Shown: one piece after another, positions 26,302-35,216 of the stretch
How positions within the stretch are numbered: the first letter of the stretch is position 1
Layout of the letters: the number at the start of each line of letters is the position of its first letter
Translations under genes and position numbers: made by a program
Assembly (NCBI GenBank): GCA_947589095.1
Contig: CANQBX010000003.1
Coordinates: 1 to 64,000, forward strand
DNA length: 64,000 nt
Direction of reading: 5' to 3'
From: an uncultured Lachnospiraceae bacterium
Lineage (GTDB): Bacteria > Bacillota > Clostridia > Lachnospirales > Lachnospiraceae
Notes under the pieces: generated by a model
Databases searched by the model: none
The model's input: only the letters and a program-made list of their open reading frames with translations
Told to the model about the DNA's origin: nothing

Positions 26302-27837
26302 ATGCAGTATCTGGTAACGGGGAGTCAGATGAAAAAGATCGACCGGTATACGATCCAAACGGTGGGGATCCCCTCGGAGGTGCTGATGGAGCGGGCCGCC
26401 CTGGCGGTGGCGGACGAGGCGGAACGGCTGGCCTGTAACCTGTCCGCCCACATCTGGGCAGTCTGCGGGAGCGGTAATAACGGCGCGGACGGTATTGCTG
26501 CCGGGCGAATACTATATAACAAAGGTTATAAGGTTACGATTATCCTTGCCGGCGATCCGCAGCGCGGTACGGAGGAGTTCCATCTGCAGCGCCGCATTGC
26601 CGCGAATCTGGGAATGCAGATCGTGGAGTGGAAGGATTTCCTTCCGGGACGGTGCGATATCCTGATCGACGCGGTCTTCGGCGTGGGCTTAAGCCGTCCG
26701 GTGGAGGGTGAATATCTTGACGTGCTTCGCGTGATGGAGAATGCCGGGGCTACGAAGGTGGTAGCGGTAGATATGCCGTCCGGCATCCACAGCGGCACTG
26801 GTCGGATCCTGGGGGCGGCCGTCCACGCGGATGTGACGGTGACGTTCGGTTTTCGGAAGCTGGGAAGCGTCCTCTATCCGGGGCGCGGCTACTGCGGGCA
26901 GGTGAAGGTATGCGATATCGGCTTCGCGGCCGGCAGCATCCGGATACTGGACGGCGAGGAGACGGTGGCGGTTACGTTTGGGCCGGAGGATCTGAACCTT
27001 GTTCCGGCGCGGCCGGAATACAGCAATAAAGGTACCTTCGGAAAGGTGCTGGTTGTGGCTGGCTCCGAGAATATGGGCGGAGCGGCTTATTTCAGCGCCC
27101 TGGCGGCCTATCGGATGGGCGCCGGCCTGGTGAAGATCCTGACCGACGAGAAAAACCGGCAGATCATGCAGCAGCTTCTGCCGGAGGCGATTCTTGCAAC
27201 TTACCGGACGGATGAGATGGAGGAAGAACCAGAGAATTTTTATCAGAAAGTAGAAAATGAATGCGCCTGGGCGGATGTGATCGTGCTGGGGCCGGGAATC
27301 GGCCAGGGAACGGGGGTCTACGAGCTGATGCGGGCGTTTCTTATGAACGCCTACGTACCCATGATCCTGGATGCGGACGGGCTGAACGCGGTAGCCCGGT
27401 ATCCGGAACTGGCCAAGTATTTTACGGAAAATATTATCGTTACGCCTCATATGGGCGAGATGGCGCGGCTGACCGGTCTGACGGTCGAGCAGCTGCGGGA
27501 CGATATCGTGGCGGCAGCGTCGGAGTATTCTTTGGAGCACGGCATCATCTGCGTGCTGAAGGACGCCGCTACGGTGGTCTGCGGCCGCGACGGGCAAATC
27601 TATGTGAATGCAAGCGGCAACAGCTGTATGGCGAAGGCCGGCTCCGGCGACGTGCTGACCGGCGTGATCGCCGGGCTTCTGGCCCAGGGCTGCGAGCCGT
27701 GGGACGCGGCGGCGCTGGGCGTGTACCTGCACGGCGCGGCGGGGGACCGGATCCGGGAAAGGGACGGAGCCCACGGGATGCTGGCGCGGGAGCTGGCAGA
27801 TGAGGTTGGGAAGATCGCGGCGTGCCGGGCAGTTTAG
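26302..27837 (+). CDS. nnr: Bifunctional NAD(P)H-hydrate epimerase/dehydratase
   Basis: 511 residues. The N-terminal YjeF_N epimerase half (~1-215; GSGNNGADGIAAGRIL, then DAVFGVGLSRPVEG) and the C-terminal ADP-dependent dehydratase half (~225-511; GKVLVVAGSENMGGAAYFSA and the catalytic GSGDVLTGVIAGLLAQG) together repair hydrated NAD(P)H. ATG 26302 is used because GGGGGAG precedes it and MQYLVTGSQMKKID is the family start. Typical neighbours are acpS and alr, as here. Confidence 0.93.
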   Translation: MQYLVTGSQMKKIDRYTIQTVGIPSEVLMERAALAVADEAERLACNLSAHIWAVCGSGNNGADGIAAGRILYNKGYKVTIILAGDPQRGTEEFHLQRRIAANLGMQIVEWKDFLPGRCDILIDAVFGVGLSRPVEGEYLDVLRVMENAGATKVVAVDMPSGIHSGTGRILGAAVHADVTVTFGFRKLGSVLYPGRGYCGQVKVCDIGFAAGSIRILDGEETVAVTFGPEDLNLVPARPEYSNKGTFGKVLVVAGSENMGGAAYFSALAAYRMGAGLVKILTDEKNRQIMQQLLPEAILATYRTDEMEEEPENFYQKVENECAWADVIVLGPGIGQGTGVYELMRAFLMNAYVPMILDADGLNAVARYPELAKYFTENIIVTPHMGEMARLTGLTVEQLRDDIVAAASEYSLEHGIICVLKDAATVVCGRDGQIYVNASGNSCMAKAGSGDVLTGVIAGLLAQGCEPWDAAALGVYLHGAAGDRIRERDGAHGMLARELADEVGKIAACRAV

Positions 27838-27926
27838 GCGGCAGGACAGCGGTTTGCGTGCAGCGGATATGCAGGACAGCGTTTGGTGTGCGGCGGAACT
27901 ATTTGTATGGCAGGAGGCAATCGGAA

Positions 27927-29216
27927 ATGAAAGAGTATACAAGGGTCTTCGCCCGGATCGATCTGGATGCGGTGATCCATAATATGCAGGCCATGCAGGC
28001 CAATCTGACCGGCGGCGCACGGATGATCGGCGTGGTGAAGACCGACGGCTATGGCCACGGAGCTGTGCCGGTGGCGCAGGCGATCGACCCCTATGTGGCC
28101 GGTTACGCAGTGGCGACCATCGAGGAAGCCAGGAATCTGCAGCTGCATGGGATTGAAAAGCCGATTCTGATTCTTGGAGCGACGCATCCCGGCCGGAGCC
28201 GGGAGCTGGTGGAATACGGCATCCGTCCTGCCGTTTTTACGATGGAGCAGGCAAAGGCGCTGTCGGATGCGGTCACGGAGCTGAACCGGGAGCGTACGGC
28301 TGAGGCGACAGCCGCCTATCCGGAGCAGAAGCACATGGCTGAGGAGACGGCAGTTCGGCCGGAACCGGGGCGGGGGAAAGAAAGAATGCCGCTTTGCGCG
28401 TACATTCACTTAGCGGTAGACACCGGCATGAGCCGGATCGGACTGCCCTGCGATGAGGAAGGGGCCGAACTGGCGGCCGCCATCGGAAAGCTGCCCGGAA
28501 TCTGTGTCGAGGGCATTTTCACACATTTTGCCAGGGCTGACGAGACAGACAAGACGCCGGCGATGGGACAGTGGGAGAAATACCGGCGCTTTATCGAAAT
28601 GACCGAGGCGAAGGGCCTTACGGTTCCGATCCATCATGCCGCCAACAGCGCTGCCATCATTGAGATGGGCGGCACCCATTGGGACATGGTGCGGGCCGGG
28701 ATCTCCATTTACGGCATGTATCCGTCGGATGAGGTGTCGCGGACGGAGGTAAAGCTTGAACCGGTCATGTCGCTTCACAGTTTTGTAACCTATGTAAAGG
28801 ATATTCCGGCTGGCACGGAGGTCAGCTACGGCGGCATTTTCAAGGCGAACCGCAGGACAAAGGTTGCGACGGTTCCGGTAGGTTATGGAGATGGATATCC
28901 GCGGAATCTGTCCGGCAGAGGGAGCGTCCTGATCCGCGGACGGAGGGCTCCGATCCTGGGACGGGTCTGCATGGATCAGTTCATGGCGGATGTGACGGAT
29001 ATCCCCGGAGTCTGCGCGGACGATCCGGTGACGCTGATCGGCTGTGACGGCGGGGAGCGGATCACGGTGGAGGAGCTTGCGCGCACCGGCGGCGGGTTCC
29101 ACTATGAGATCGTTTGCGATATCGGCAGGCGGGTTCCGCGGGTCTATGTGCGGGACGGCCGTGTGGTTGGAACGAAGGATTATTTTACGGATATGTATGA
29201 GGATTTTATTTCCTGA
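27927..29216 (+). CDS. alr: Alanine racemase
   Basis: 429 residues. A PLP enzyme giving D-alanine for peptidoglycan. The PLP lysine is K38 (VVKTDGYGHGA), and the catalytic Tyr region is in the C-terminal domain (PILGRVCMDQFMADVTDI). An insert of about 35 residues (~130-165, Glu/Arg/Ala-rich, includes ATAAYPEQKHMAEE) lengthens it beyond the usual 370-390. AGGAGG lies upstream of ATG 27927; an earlier in-frame ATG at 27822 would overlap nnr. Confidence 0.93.
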   Translation: MKEYTRVFARIDLDAVIHNMQAMQANLTGGARMIGVVKTDGYGHGAVPVAQAIDPYVAGYAVATIEEARNLQLHGIEKPILILGATHPGRSRELVEYGIRPAVFTMEQAKALSDAVTELNRERTAEATAAYPEQKHMAEETAVRPEPGRGKERMPLCAYIHLAVDTGMSRIGLPCDEEGAELAAAIGKLPGICVEGIFTHFARADETDKTPAMGQWEKYRRFIEMTEAKGLTVPIHHAANSAAIIEMGGTHWDMVRAGISIYGMYPSDEVSRTEVKLEPVMSLHSFVTYVKDIPAGTEVSYGGIFKANRRTKVATVPVGYGDGYPRNLSGRGSVLIRGRRAPILGRVCMDQFMADVTDIPGVCADDPVTLIGCDGGERITVEELARTGGGFHYEIVCDIGRRVPRVYVRDGRVVGTKDYFTDMYEDFIS

Positions 29217-29492
29217 GCCGAAGAAAGGGATAAGCGCCGGGATTAAAGGGTAAGCGTCGTTCGCGGAGAATCAGCGCCGGATCGAAATAAGAACAGAAAC
29301 GGAACTTACGTCCATCTCATATCATAATTACAGAACGGCGTGTTACCGCGCCGCCGGACGCGCCGGACGCGTCCGCAAAGAAAGCAGTTTTTTGTATAGG
29401 CGTCGAAAAACTGTAAATACTGGTTATAAAGACCATCCCCCGATGCGGGAGGTATGGCCGGTATGAATGAGAGCGACGGAGAGTGAAAGAAT

Positions 29493-29840
29493 ATGATCAT
29501 CAGGCGCGGCGATATCTATTATGCGGATCTGAGGCCGGTAGTCGGTTCCGAGCAGGGCGGCGTACGGCCGGTCCTGATCATACAGAATGACGTAGGCAAT
29601 AAGCACAGTCCCACGGTGATCTGCGCGGCGATCACTTCGAAGATGAACAAGGCGAAGCTGCCGACCCATGTGGAGCTCGATACCCGCAAATGCGATATGG
29701 TGAAGGATTCGGTGATCCTTCTGGAACAGCTGCGCACCATTGACAAGCAGCGGCTGAAGGAGAAGATCTGCCATATTGACGACGATCTGCAGAAGCGGGT
29801 GGACTGCGCGCTGCGGGTGAGCCTGGAGCTGCTTACATAG
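29493..29840 (+). CDS. ndoA: MazF/PemK-family endoribonuclease toxin (NdoA/EndoA)
   Basis: 115 residues, matching the EndoA sub-group that cuts mRNA at short U-rich sites. Conserved are [35 protein letters not shown] and [10 protein letters not shown]. In Bacillus it follows alr and an antitoxin gene (ndoAI). Here the 276 bp between alr and the toxin contain no ORF with a start site for an antitoxin, so either the antitoxin is elsewhere or the protein is tolerated. GGAGAGTGAAAG lies upstream of ATG 29493. A terminator follows. Confidence 0.9.
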   Translation: MIIRRGDIYYADLRPVVGSEQGGVRPVLIIQNDVGNKHSPTVICAAITSKMNKAKLPTHVELDTRKCDMVKDSVILLEQLRTIDKQRLKEKICHIDDDLQKRVDCALRVSLELLT

Positions 29841-29869
29841 CCGGATCCTGTCTGCCCCGCTGTATTTTT

Positions 29870-29890
29870 GCCCCTGTATGGGGCTTTTTT
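29870..29890 (+). terminator. Terminator after mazF/ndoA
   Basis: GCCCC (29870-29874), short loop, GGGGC (29880-29884), then TTTTTT. Confidence 0.75.
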
Positions 29891-29923
29891 CATATGTTTT
29901 GACGCAAACAGCGTCATTTTTAC

Positions 29924-29952
29924 TTGCCAGACAGCTGAATCAGTGTTAAGAT
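29924..29952 (+). promoter_or_regulatory. Promoter of yebC
   Basis: TTGCCA (29924-29929), 17-bp spacer, TAAGAT (29947-29952). Confidence 0.6.
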
Positions 29953-30001
29953 AAATCCGATACGCAGAGAGTAAGAGCAGAGAGAAAAGGAGTGTTATTC
30001 C

Positions 30002-30730
30002 ATGTCAGGACATTCAAAATTTTCCAATATTAAGCGCAAGAAGGAGAAGAACGACGCCGCCAAGGGCAAGATCTTCACGATCATCGGACGAGAGATCGCA
30101 GTCGCCGTCAAGGAAGGCGGAGCTGACCCGGCCAGCAACTCCAAGCTGCGCGACGCCATTGCCAAGGCGAAAGCCAACAATATGCCCAACGACACCATCG
30201 ACCGCGGCATCAAGAAGGCGGCCGGCGACGCCAATTCCGTCAATTACGAGAGTCTCACCTACGAGGGCTACGGCCCGGGCGGCGTAGCCATTATCGTGGA
30301 TACCCTGACTGATAATAAGAACCGTACGGCGGCCAATGTCCGCGCCGCGTTCACCAAGGGCGGCGGCAACGTAGGCGCCCAGGGAAGTGTGTCCTACTTA
30401 TTTGATAAGAAGGGACAGATCGTCGTGGATAAGGAAGAGTGCGAGATGGACGCCGACGAACTGATGATGGCGGCCCTTGACGCCGGGGCGGAGGATTTTG
30501 CCGAGGAGGACGAAAGCTACGAGATCTATACGGCCCCCGACGATTTCAGCGCGGTCCGCGAGGCTTTAGAGGCGGCCGGAATCCCGATGCTGGAGGCGGA
30601 GGTGACCATGATCCCCCAGACCTGGGTGGAGGTTACCGATGAGGAGAACCTTAAGAAGCTGAACCGTATTCTGGATATGCTGGACGACGATGACGATGTG
30701 CAGGCGGTTTACCACAACTGGGACGAGTGA
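30002..30730 (+). CDS. yebC: YebC/PmpR/TACO1-family protein
   Basis: 242 residues, complete. Starts [20 protein letters not shown], the signature N-terminus; the middle has the usual [18 protein letters not shown], and the acidic C-terminal domains follow. Family members act in translation (helping ribosomes through poly-proline stretches) and have also been described as transcription regulators. Its AGAAAAGGAG site is in the gap, and a terminator lies downstream. Confidence 0.93.
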   Translation: MSGHSKFSNIKRKKEKNDAAKGKIFTIIGREIAVAVKEGGADPASNSKLRDAIAKAKANNMPNDTIDRGIKKAAGDANSVNYESLTYEGYGPGGVAIIVDTLTDNKNRTAANVRAAFTKGGGNVGAQGSVSYLFDKKGQIVVDKEECEMDADELMMAALDAGAEDFAEEDESYEIYTAPDDFSAVREALEAAGIPMLEAEVTMIPQTWVEVTDEENLKKLNRILDMLDDDDDVQAVYHNWDE

Positions 30731-30788
30731 TGCGGAGAATGCCGCTGCTGCGGCGGGTTCCTGCGTGAACGGATGTAAATGCAATCAG

Positions 30789-30829
30789 AAACTGCTTCTT
30801 CGGCTTAAGGTTCGGGGAAGCAGTTTTTG
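30789..30829 (+). terminator. Terminator of yebC
   Basis: AAACTGCTTC (30789-30798) pairs with GAAGCAGTTT (30817-30826), followed by TTTG. Confidence 0.75.
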
Positions 30830-30865
30830 TAAATGAAGACCGGAGCTGCGGAGGAGGGAGAAGCT

Positions 30866-31534
30866 GTGAGGATTCTGGTGGCGGAAGACGCGAAGGATTT
30901 GAACCGTCTGATCGTAAAGACTTTGACCAAAGCGGGCTACAGTGTGGACGGCTGCTTTAACGGAGAGGAAGCGCTGGATTATGCGGACGGCGCGGAGTAC
31001 GACGCGCTGATCCTGGACATCATGATGCCGAAAATGGACGGCTACCAGGTGCTCGGCCGCCTGCGGCAGCAGGGGAGCGATGTGCCGGTGCTGTTTCTGA
31101 CGGCCCGCGACGCGGTGGTCGACCGGGTGAAGGGGCTGGACATGGGGGCGGACGACTATCTGGTGAAGCCCTTTGATTTCGACGAGCTGCTGGCACGGAT
31201 CCGGGCGATGACCAGGAAGCGGGCGGGCAGCCGCAGCAATGTCTTAAGCTATGCGGGACTGGCGGTGGATACGGGGCGCCGGACCGTGACGCGGGACGGG
31301 GCGGAGATCGCGCTGCTGCCGAAGGAGTATACGATCCTGGAGTACATGATCCGCAACCAGGGCATCGTGCTGTCCCGGGAGCAGATGGAGGACAGGATCT
31401 GGAATTACGAGTATTCGGGAAGCTCGAACAACATCGACGTCTACATCAGCCGGCTGCGCAAAAAGATCGACGAAGGCTTCGAAAAGAAGCTGATCCATAC
31501 GATCCGCGGCGTGGGCTGGGTATTGAGGGAGTAA
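30866..31534 (+). CDS. OmpR-family response regulator
   Basis: 222 residues. The receiver domain has the acidic pair in LVAEDAKD, phospho-acceptor D51 (LILDIMMPKMDG), Thr in LFLTARD and Lys in LVKPFDF. The C-terminal winged helix includes LPKEYTILEYMIRNQG and SSNNIDVYISRLRKKID. GTG 30866 with GGAGGGAG upstream gives the normal start RILVAEDAK; an ATG at 30833 falls in the terminator tail. It pairs with the kinase 87 bp downstream and probably controls the PepSY lipoprotein gene. Confidence 0.93.
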   Translation: MRILVAEDAKDLNRLIVKTLTKAGYSVDGCFNGEEALDYADGAEYDALILDIMMPKMDGYQVLGRLRQQGSDVPVLFLTARDAVVDRVKGLDMGADDYLVKPFDFDELLARIRAMTRKRAGSRSNVLSYAGLAVDTGRRTVTRDGAEIALLPKEYTILEYMIRNQGIVLSREQMEDRIWNYEYSGSSNNIDVYISRLRKKIDEGFEKKLIHTIRGVGWVLRE

Positions 31535-31621
31535 GCATAGGAGGGATCGCTGAGGAACCTGCGCGGGCGCGGATGGCGGCGTCCGGCAGACGGCGGCGCG
31601 GAAGACGGTGAGGATTGGAAA

Positions 31622-33037
31622 ATGAAGATTCTGAGGAACCGCTCGGTCAAATGGAAGATCACATTGTGGCTGACGCTCCTGATGGCGCTGCTGTCAGGAC
31701 TTCTTCTGGTGTTCATGCTGACGATCAGCCGTTCCGTGACCATGCGGACGTCGATGAACCAGCTGAGCCAGACCGTGCGGGACAATGCTGCCAGGATCTC
31801 CTATACGGACGGCAGACTGCAGATCGAGGATGGTTTCCAGTTTTCCCTGGGCGGCGTTTCCACGCTGGTCTACAGCCGCGGAGGCGCGCTGATGGCCGGG
31901 CAGCTGCCGGTATCGTTTTCCACGGACGAGTCCTTTGCAAACGGAAGCCTGCGGACTATTTCGGCAGGGGGCGTCCGGTATCTGCTGCTGGATCTGTGGA
32001 TCCCGTCCGGCTGGGAAGACGGCGTGTGGCTTCGGGGGGTTCTGGAGATGCCGGAGGACCGGTACGGAACGAATAATATCCTGCGTGTGGCGGCGGTCGC
32101 TCTGCCGCTGTTCATCCTGCTGGCTGCGGCGGGCGGCTACCTGATCGTAAGGAAGTCATTTAAGCCTCTGGATCAGATCAGCGCGACCGCGTCGGCTATC
32201 AGCGAGGCGAAGGATCTGTCGAGGCGGATCGGACTGCCGCCGGGAAAGGACGAGTTCTCGAGGCTGGCGGAGACATTTGACAGCCTGCTTGCGCGGCTGG
32301 AGCGGTCCTTCGAGGCGGAGAGCCAGTTTACCGCCGACGCCTCCCACGAGCTTCGAACGCCGGTATCCATCATCAGGGGCGCCTGCGAGTACGGCATGAA
32401 ATACGACGAGACGGCGGAGGAACGTAAGGAGACTCTGGAAATGATCCGCCGGCAGACCGTGAAAATGTCGGAACTGATCACGCAGCTTCTCAGCATGACA
32501 CGGCTGGAGCAGGGAACAGAGCTGCCGGAAATGGCAGAGGTGGATCTGGCGGCTCTTGCGGAGAGCGTGGTGGAAGAGATGGCGGCGGAGTATGGGGAGG
32601 AGCGGCTGCAGTACGTTGCGAAAGAGGCTGCGGAAGCTTCGAAATATGTGGAGGAACCGGAAACGCGCACCGGCTTTCCTGCGGTACGCGGCGACGCAGC
32701 CCTGCTGACCCGCCTTCTTCGGAATCTGATCGACAACGGGTTCAAGTACGGCAGGCCGGACGGCCATGTGTGGGTCTCTGTGTCTGAGGAGAATGGGGAA
32801 ATTCTTCTTAAGGTGCGCGACGACGGCATCGGTATCCCCGCGGAGCACCAGGAGAAGATCTGGCAGCGGTTCTATCAGGTGGATCCGTCCCGCAGCGAGT
32901 CTTCCGGAGCGGGGCTGGGCCTTGCCATGGTCAGCCAGATCGCCCGGCTGCACAGCGGATCCATGTCGCTTGAGAGCGTCCCGGAGGTGGGGAGCGTCTT
33001 TACGCTGCATCTGCCGGAAGTTTCTGCCGAATTCTGA
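31622..33037 (+). CDS. Sensor histidine kinase
   Basis: 471 residues. Membrane segments at ~13-35 and ~150-175 bracket an external sensor domain of about 115 residues. A HAMP segment (FKPLDQISATASAISEAKDL) leads to the H-box (DASHELRTPVSIIRGA) and ATP-binding N (LIDNGFKYG), G1 (VRDDGIGIP) and G2 (GAGLGLAMV) boxes. It phosphorylates the preceding response regulator. External signal unknown; PepSY lipoproteins next to such kinases often modulate extracellular proteins. Confidence 0.92.
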   Translation: MKILRNRSVKWKITLWLTLLMALLSGLLLVFMLTISRSVTMRTSMNQLSQTVRDNAARISYTDGRLQIEDGFQFSLGGVSTLVYSRGGALMAGQLPVSFSTDESFANGSLRTISAGGVRYLLLDLWIPSGWEDGVWLRGVLEMPEDRYGTNNILRVAAVALPLFILLAAAGGYLIVRKSFKPLDQISATASAISEAKDLSRRIGLPPGKDEFSRLAETFDSLLARLERSFEAESQFTADASHELRTPVSIIRGACEYGMKYDETAEERKETLEMIRRQTVKMSELITQLLSMTRLEQGTELPEMAEVDLAALAESVVEEMAAEYGEERLQYVAKEAAEASKYVEEPETRTGFPAVRGDAALLTRLLRNLIDNGFKYGRPDGHVWVSVSEENGEILLKVRDDGIGIPAEHQEKIWQRFYQVDPSRSESSGAGLGLAMVSQIARLHSGSMSLESVPEVGSVFTLHLPEVSAEF

Positions 33038-33072
33038 GAAGGTAAGCGCGCTGCTGTTATTTTTTCGGTTAA

Positions 33073-33105
33073 TTTCATGTAGATTTCATAATCCCCGTTT
33101 ACAAT
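33073..33105 (+). promoter_or_regulatory. Response-regulator-type direct repeat and promoter
   Basis: Two TTTCAT copies (33073-33078, 33084-33089) with an 11-bp period occupy the -35 position of a promoter with -10 TACAAT (33100-33105). No good -35 exists, the picture of an activated OmpR-family promoter. The neighbouring response regulator is the likely binder (inference). Confidence 0.5.
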
Positions 33106-33138
33106 GAGATCAGAAAACAGAAAAGGGGGATTTTAATT

Positions 33139-34554
33139 ATGAAGAATAACAGCAGGAGAAACGGAATGCTTTGCGCGCTGGCTGCGGCTGCGCTGCTGCT
33201 TGGCGGCTGCGCCCAGGGGCAGGGGAAGATGGCTTATATCGGAGCGGACGCCGCGAAAAAACAGATCCTTGCGGAGATCGGCCTTGACGAGAGCCAGGTG
33301 AAGATCAACAGCGTGGACATGGCGACGAAGAACGGTATGGACTACTACCGGGTGGAACTTACCGATGAAAATGGGAATACCTACCGCTATGATATCGAAG
33401 CGCTGACCGGCAAGGTGATCGAGAGCGCCGGCGCGGATGCCGCGGAAACAACCGCGGCTGCGGCGGAAACCGGCGAAGAGACAACTGCGGCCGTGGCGAG
33501 AACCGGCGAAGAAACAACTGCGGCCGTGGCGAGAACCGGCGAAGAGACAACTGCGGCTGCGGCGAGAACCGGCGAAGAAACGACGGCGGCCGCGGCGGAG
33601 AGCGGTACGGGAACGACTGCGGCCGCGGCAAAAACCGGTGCGGCCACGACGGCAGCTACAGCGGAAACCCTTGCGAATCGGATCGCCGCAGCTTCCGGGA
33701 CGGCGGCTGCGGCCGGAGAGAATGCCGAGAAGCTGACCGCGGAGAAAGCGAAAGCGAAAGCTCTGGCCCACGCGGGCCTGTCCGCTTCCCGGGTCACCTT
33801 TACGAAGGCGCAGCTGGACTGGGACGACGGAAAGCAGGTCTACGATGTGGAGTTCTTCGGAGATGACGGGATCGAGTATGATTATGAGATCGACGCGAAG
33901 AGCGGCGCCGTACTCAGCGCCGATAAGGAGCTTGAAGACCGGCGGAATCAGACCGGATCGGCTCCCGCAGGAAACGGTACTTCCGGCGGCGGGACGGCGG
34001 GCAGCGGGACATCGGGCGTTCCGGCCGTACAGCAGACTTTACCGGCGGCAGATGCCGGCGGTGTGAAGCTCACCGTGGAGGAGGCGAAGACGAAGGCCCT
34101 GGCTCACGCGGGTCTGTCCGCTTCCCAGGTTCGATTCACGAAGGCAGAGCCGGATCGTGACGACGGCCGCGCGACGTTTGATATCGAGTTTTACGGGAAC
34201 GACGGGACCGAGTATGAATATGAGATCGACGCGAATACCGGAGAAGTGATCCAGCACAGTACGGAAGCTCCGGAAACGCAGAGCACCGTTTTGCAGTCCG
34301 CGGGCGGTTCCGGCAGCGGCTATACGATCCTGGCTGAGGAGTCGGCGAAGCAGCTGGCGCTGGCCCAGGTACCGGGCGCTGCGATGAGCGATATCACGGA
34401 GTTTGAGACGGATCGCGACGACGGGCGGATCGTATATGAAGGAACGATACGCCACGACGGCATGGAATATGAATTCGAGATCGACGGCTACAGCGGCGCC
34501 TTTCGCAAGTGGGAGTGCGAGCAGGATGACGACCATCACGACAGCCATCATTGA
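33139..34554 (+). CDS. Lipoprotein with multiple PepSY domains
   Basis: 471 residues. The lipobox LLGGC gives a Cys near residue 25, so it is exported and anchored. Three PepSY units are clear, at ~30-95, ~195-260 and ~310-375 (for example AKALAHAGLSASRVTFTKAQ; VYDVEFFGDDGIEYDYEID), with a fourth at the C-terminus. Between the first and second lies a Thr/Ala-rich tandem repeat encoded by 33-bp units (TGEETTAAVAR), a likely flexible wall spacer. PepSY domains inhibit or chaperone secreted peptidases in known cases. GGGGG and a strong promoter precede ATG 33139; it is probably regulated by the two-component system. Confidence 0.88.
   Translation: MKNNSRRNGMLCALAAAALLLGGCAQGQGKMAYIGADAAKKQILAEIGLDESQVKINSVDMATKNGMDYYRVELTDENGNTYRYDIEALTGKVIESAGADAAETTAAAAETGEETTAAVARTGEETTAAVARTGEETTAAAARTGEETTAAAAESGTGTTAAAAKTGAATTAATAETLANRIAAASGTAAAAGENAEKLTAEKAKAKALAHAGLSASRVTFTKAQLDWDDGKQVYDVEFFGDDGIEYDYEIDAKSGAVLSADKELEDRRNQTGSAPAGNGTSGGGTAGSGTSGVPAVQQTLPAADAGGVKLTVEEAKTKALAHAGLSASQVRFTKAEPDRDDGRATFDIEFYGNDGTEYEYEIDANTGEVIQHSTEAPETQSTVLQSAGGSGSGYTILAEESAKQLALAQVPGAAMSDITEFETDRDDGRIVYEGTIRHDGMEYEFEIDGYSGAFRKWECEQDDDHHDSHH
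33466..33660 (+). repeat. 33-bp tandem repeat within PepSY lipoprotein gene
   Basis: Four near-identical 33-bp units (33466-33597) encode TGEETTAAVAR-like 11-residue repeats; two more degraded units follow to about 33660. Copy number is likely variable between strains. In-frame and coding, so it changes only spacer length. Confidence 0.85.
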
Positions 34555-34633
34555 ATCGTTTGCATTTTCTTCCATAAATAGAACAGATGATTCGTATAGT
34601 AAGTGTAAGGCTGAAGCGAAAGAGGATCCCGTC

Positions 34634-35137
34634 ATGACAGAAGAGCTGTTTAATGAAAATATCAGCCATATCTGCAGAAATGAAAAAGAGGGACTGAGGA
34701 GGATCTATGAGGATTATAATCCCATGATCTATTCCGCGGTCTGGGAGATCCTACGCAGTCATGAGGACGCGGAGGATGTGACCAGCGAATTTTTCATCCG
34801 TCTGTGGGATGTGGCCGGTACCTACAGGCCGGGACGGGGACACAGGGCGTGGATGCTTACGATTGCCCGCAATATGGCTGTCGATTATCTGCGGAGACGG
34901 CGGAGAGAAGAGCCGGCGGAGATCCTGCCGGAGGATGCTTCCGTGCAGGAGGCTGTAGATGAGAAGGTGGTCGATGCGCTCAGCCTTGAGCAGGCACTGT
35001 CAAAACTGCAGGATGAGGAACGGCAGATCGTTGATCTGAAGATCATGGGCGGGCTGACATTCCGCGAGATCGCGGCGCTTCTGGGAAAGCCTCAGGGAAC
35101 GGAAGACAGAGGAGGAATGATCGGGGCGATCGGCTGA
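34634..35137 (+). CDS. ECF-type RNA polymerase sigma factor, truncated C-terminus
   Basis: 167 residues. Region 2 is intact (IYEDYNPMIYSAVWEILRSH, EDAEDVTSEFFIRLWDVAGTY, WMLTIARNMAVDYLRRRRRE). Region 4 starts normally (LSKLQDEERQIVDLKIMGGL, then TFREIAALLGKPQGT) but then leaves the family pattern (EDRGGMIGAIG, stop) just where the DNA-recognition helix should follow. About 20 residues are missing, and no anti-sigma gene follows. ATG 34634 is used because the protein then starts MTEELFNENISHI; the site is poor. Possibly a deletion removed the gene end; function doubtful. Confidence 0.75.
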   Translation: MTEELFNENISHICRNEKEGLRRIYEDYNPMIYSAVWEILRSHEDAEDVTSEFFIRLWDVAGTYRPGRGHRAWMLTIARNMAVDYLRRRRREEPAEILPEDASVQEAVDEKVVDALSLEQALSKLQDEERQIVDLKIMGGLTFREIAALLGKPQGTEDRGGMIGAIG

Positions 35138-35152
35138 TCAACGAAAAAAACC

Positions 35153-35181
35153 TTGGCAAGCCCGCGCATTTATGATAAGAT
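35153..35181 (+). promoter_or_regulatory. Promoter of PIN-like gene
   Basis: TTGGCA (35153-35158), 17-bp spacer, TAAGAT (35176-35181). Confidence 0.6.
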
Positions 35182-35216
35182 AGCTTTACGGCGCCGTATA
35201 TGGGGAAAGGATGCGT

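Noticed and set aside
26689..28020. 443-codon minus-strand frame over nnr and alr
   Set aside because: Overlaps two clearly assigned genes entirely and has no recognisable domain.
33133..33797. Minus-strand frames opposite the PepSY repeats
   Set aside because: Ala/Val- and Arg/Ser-rich mirror translation of the tandem repeat.
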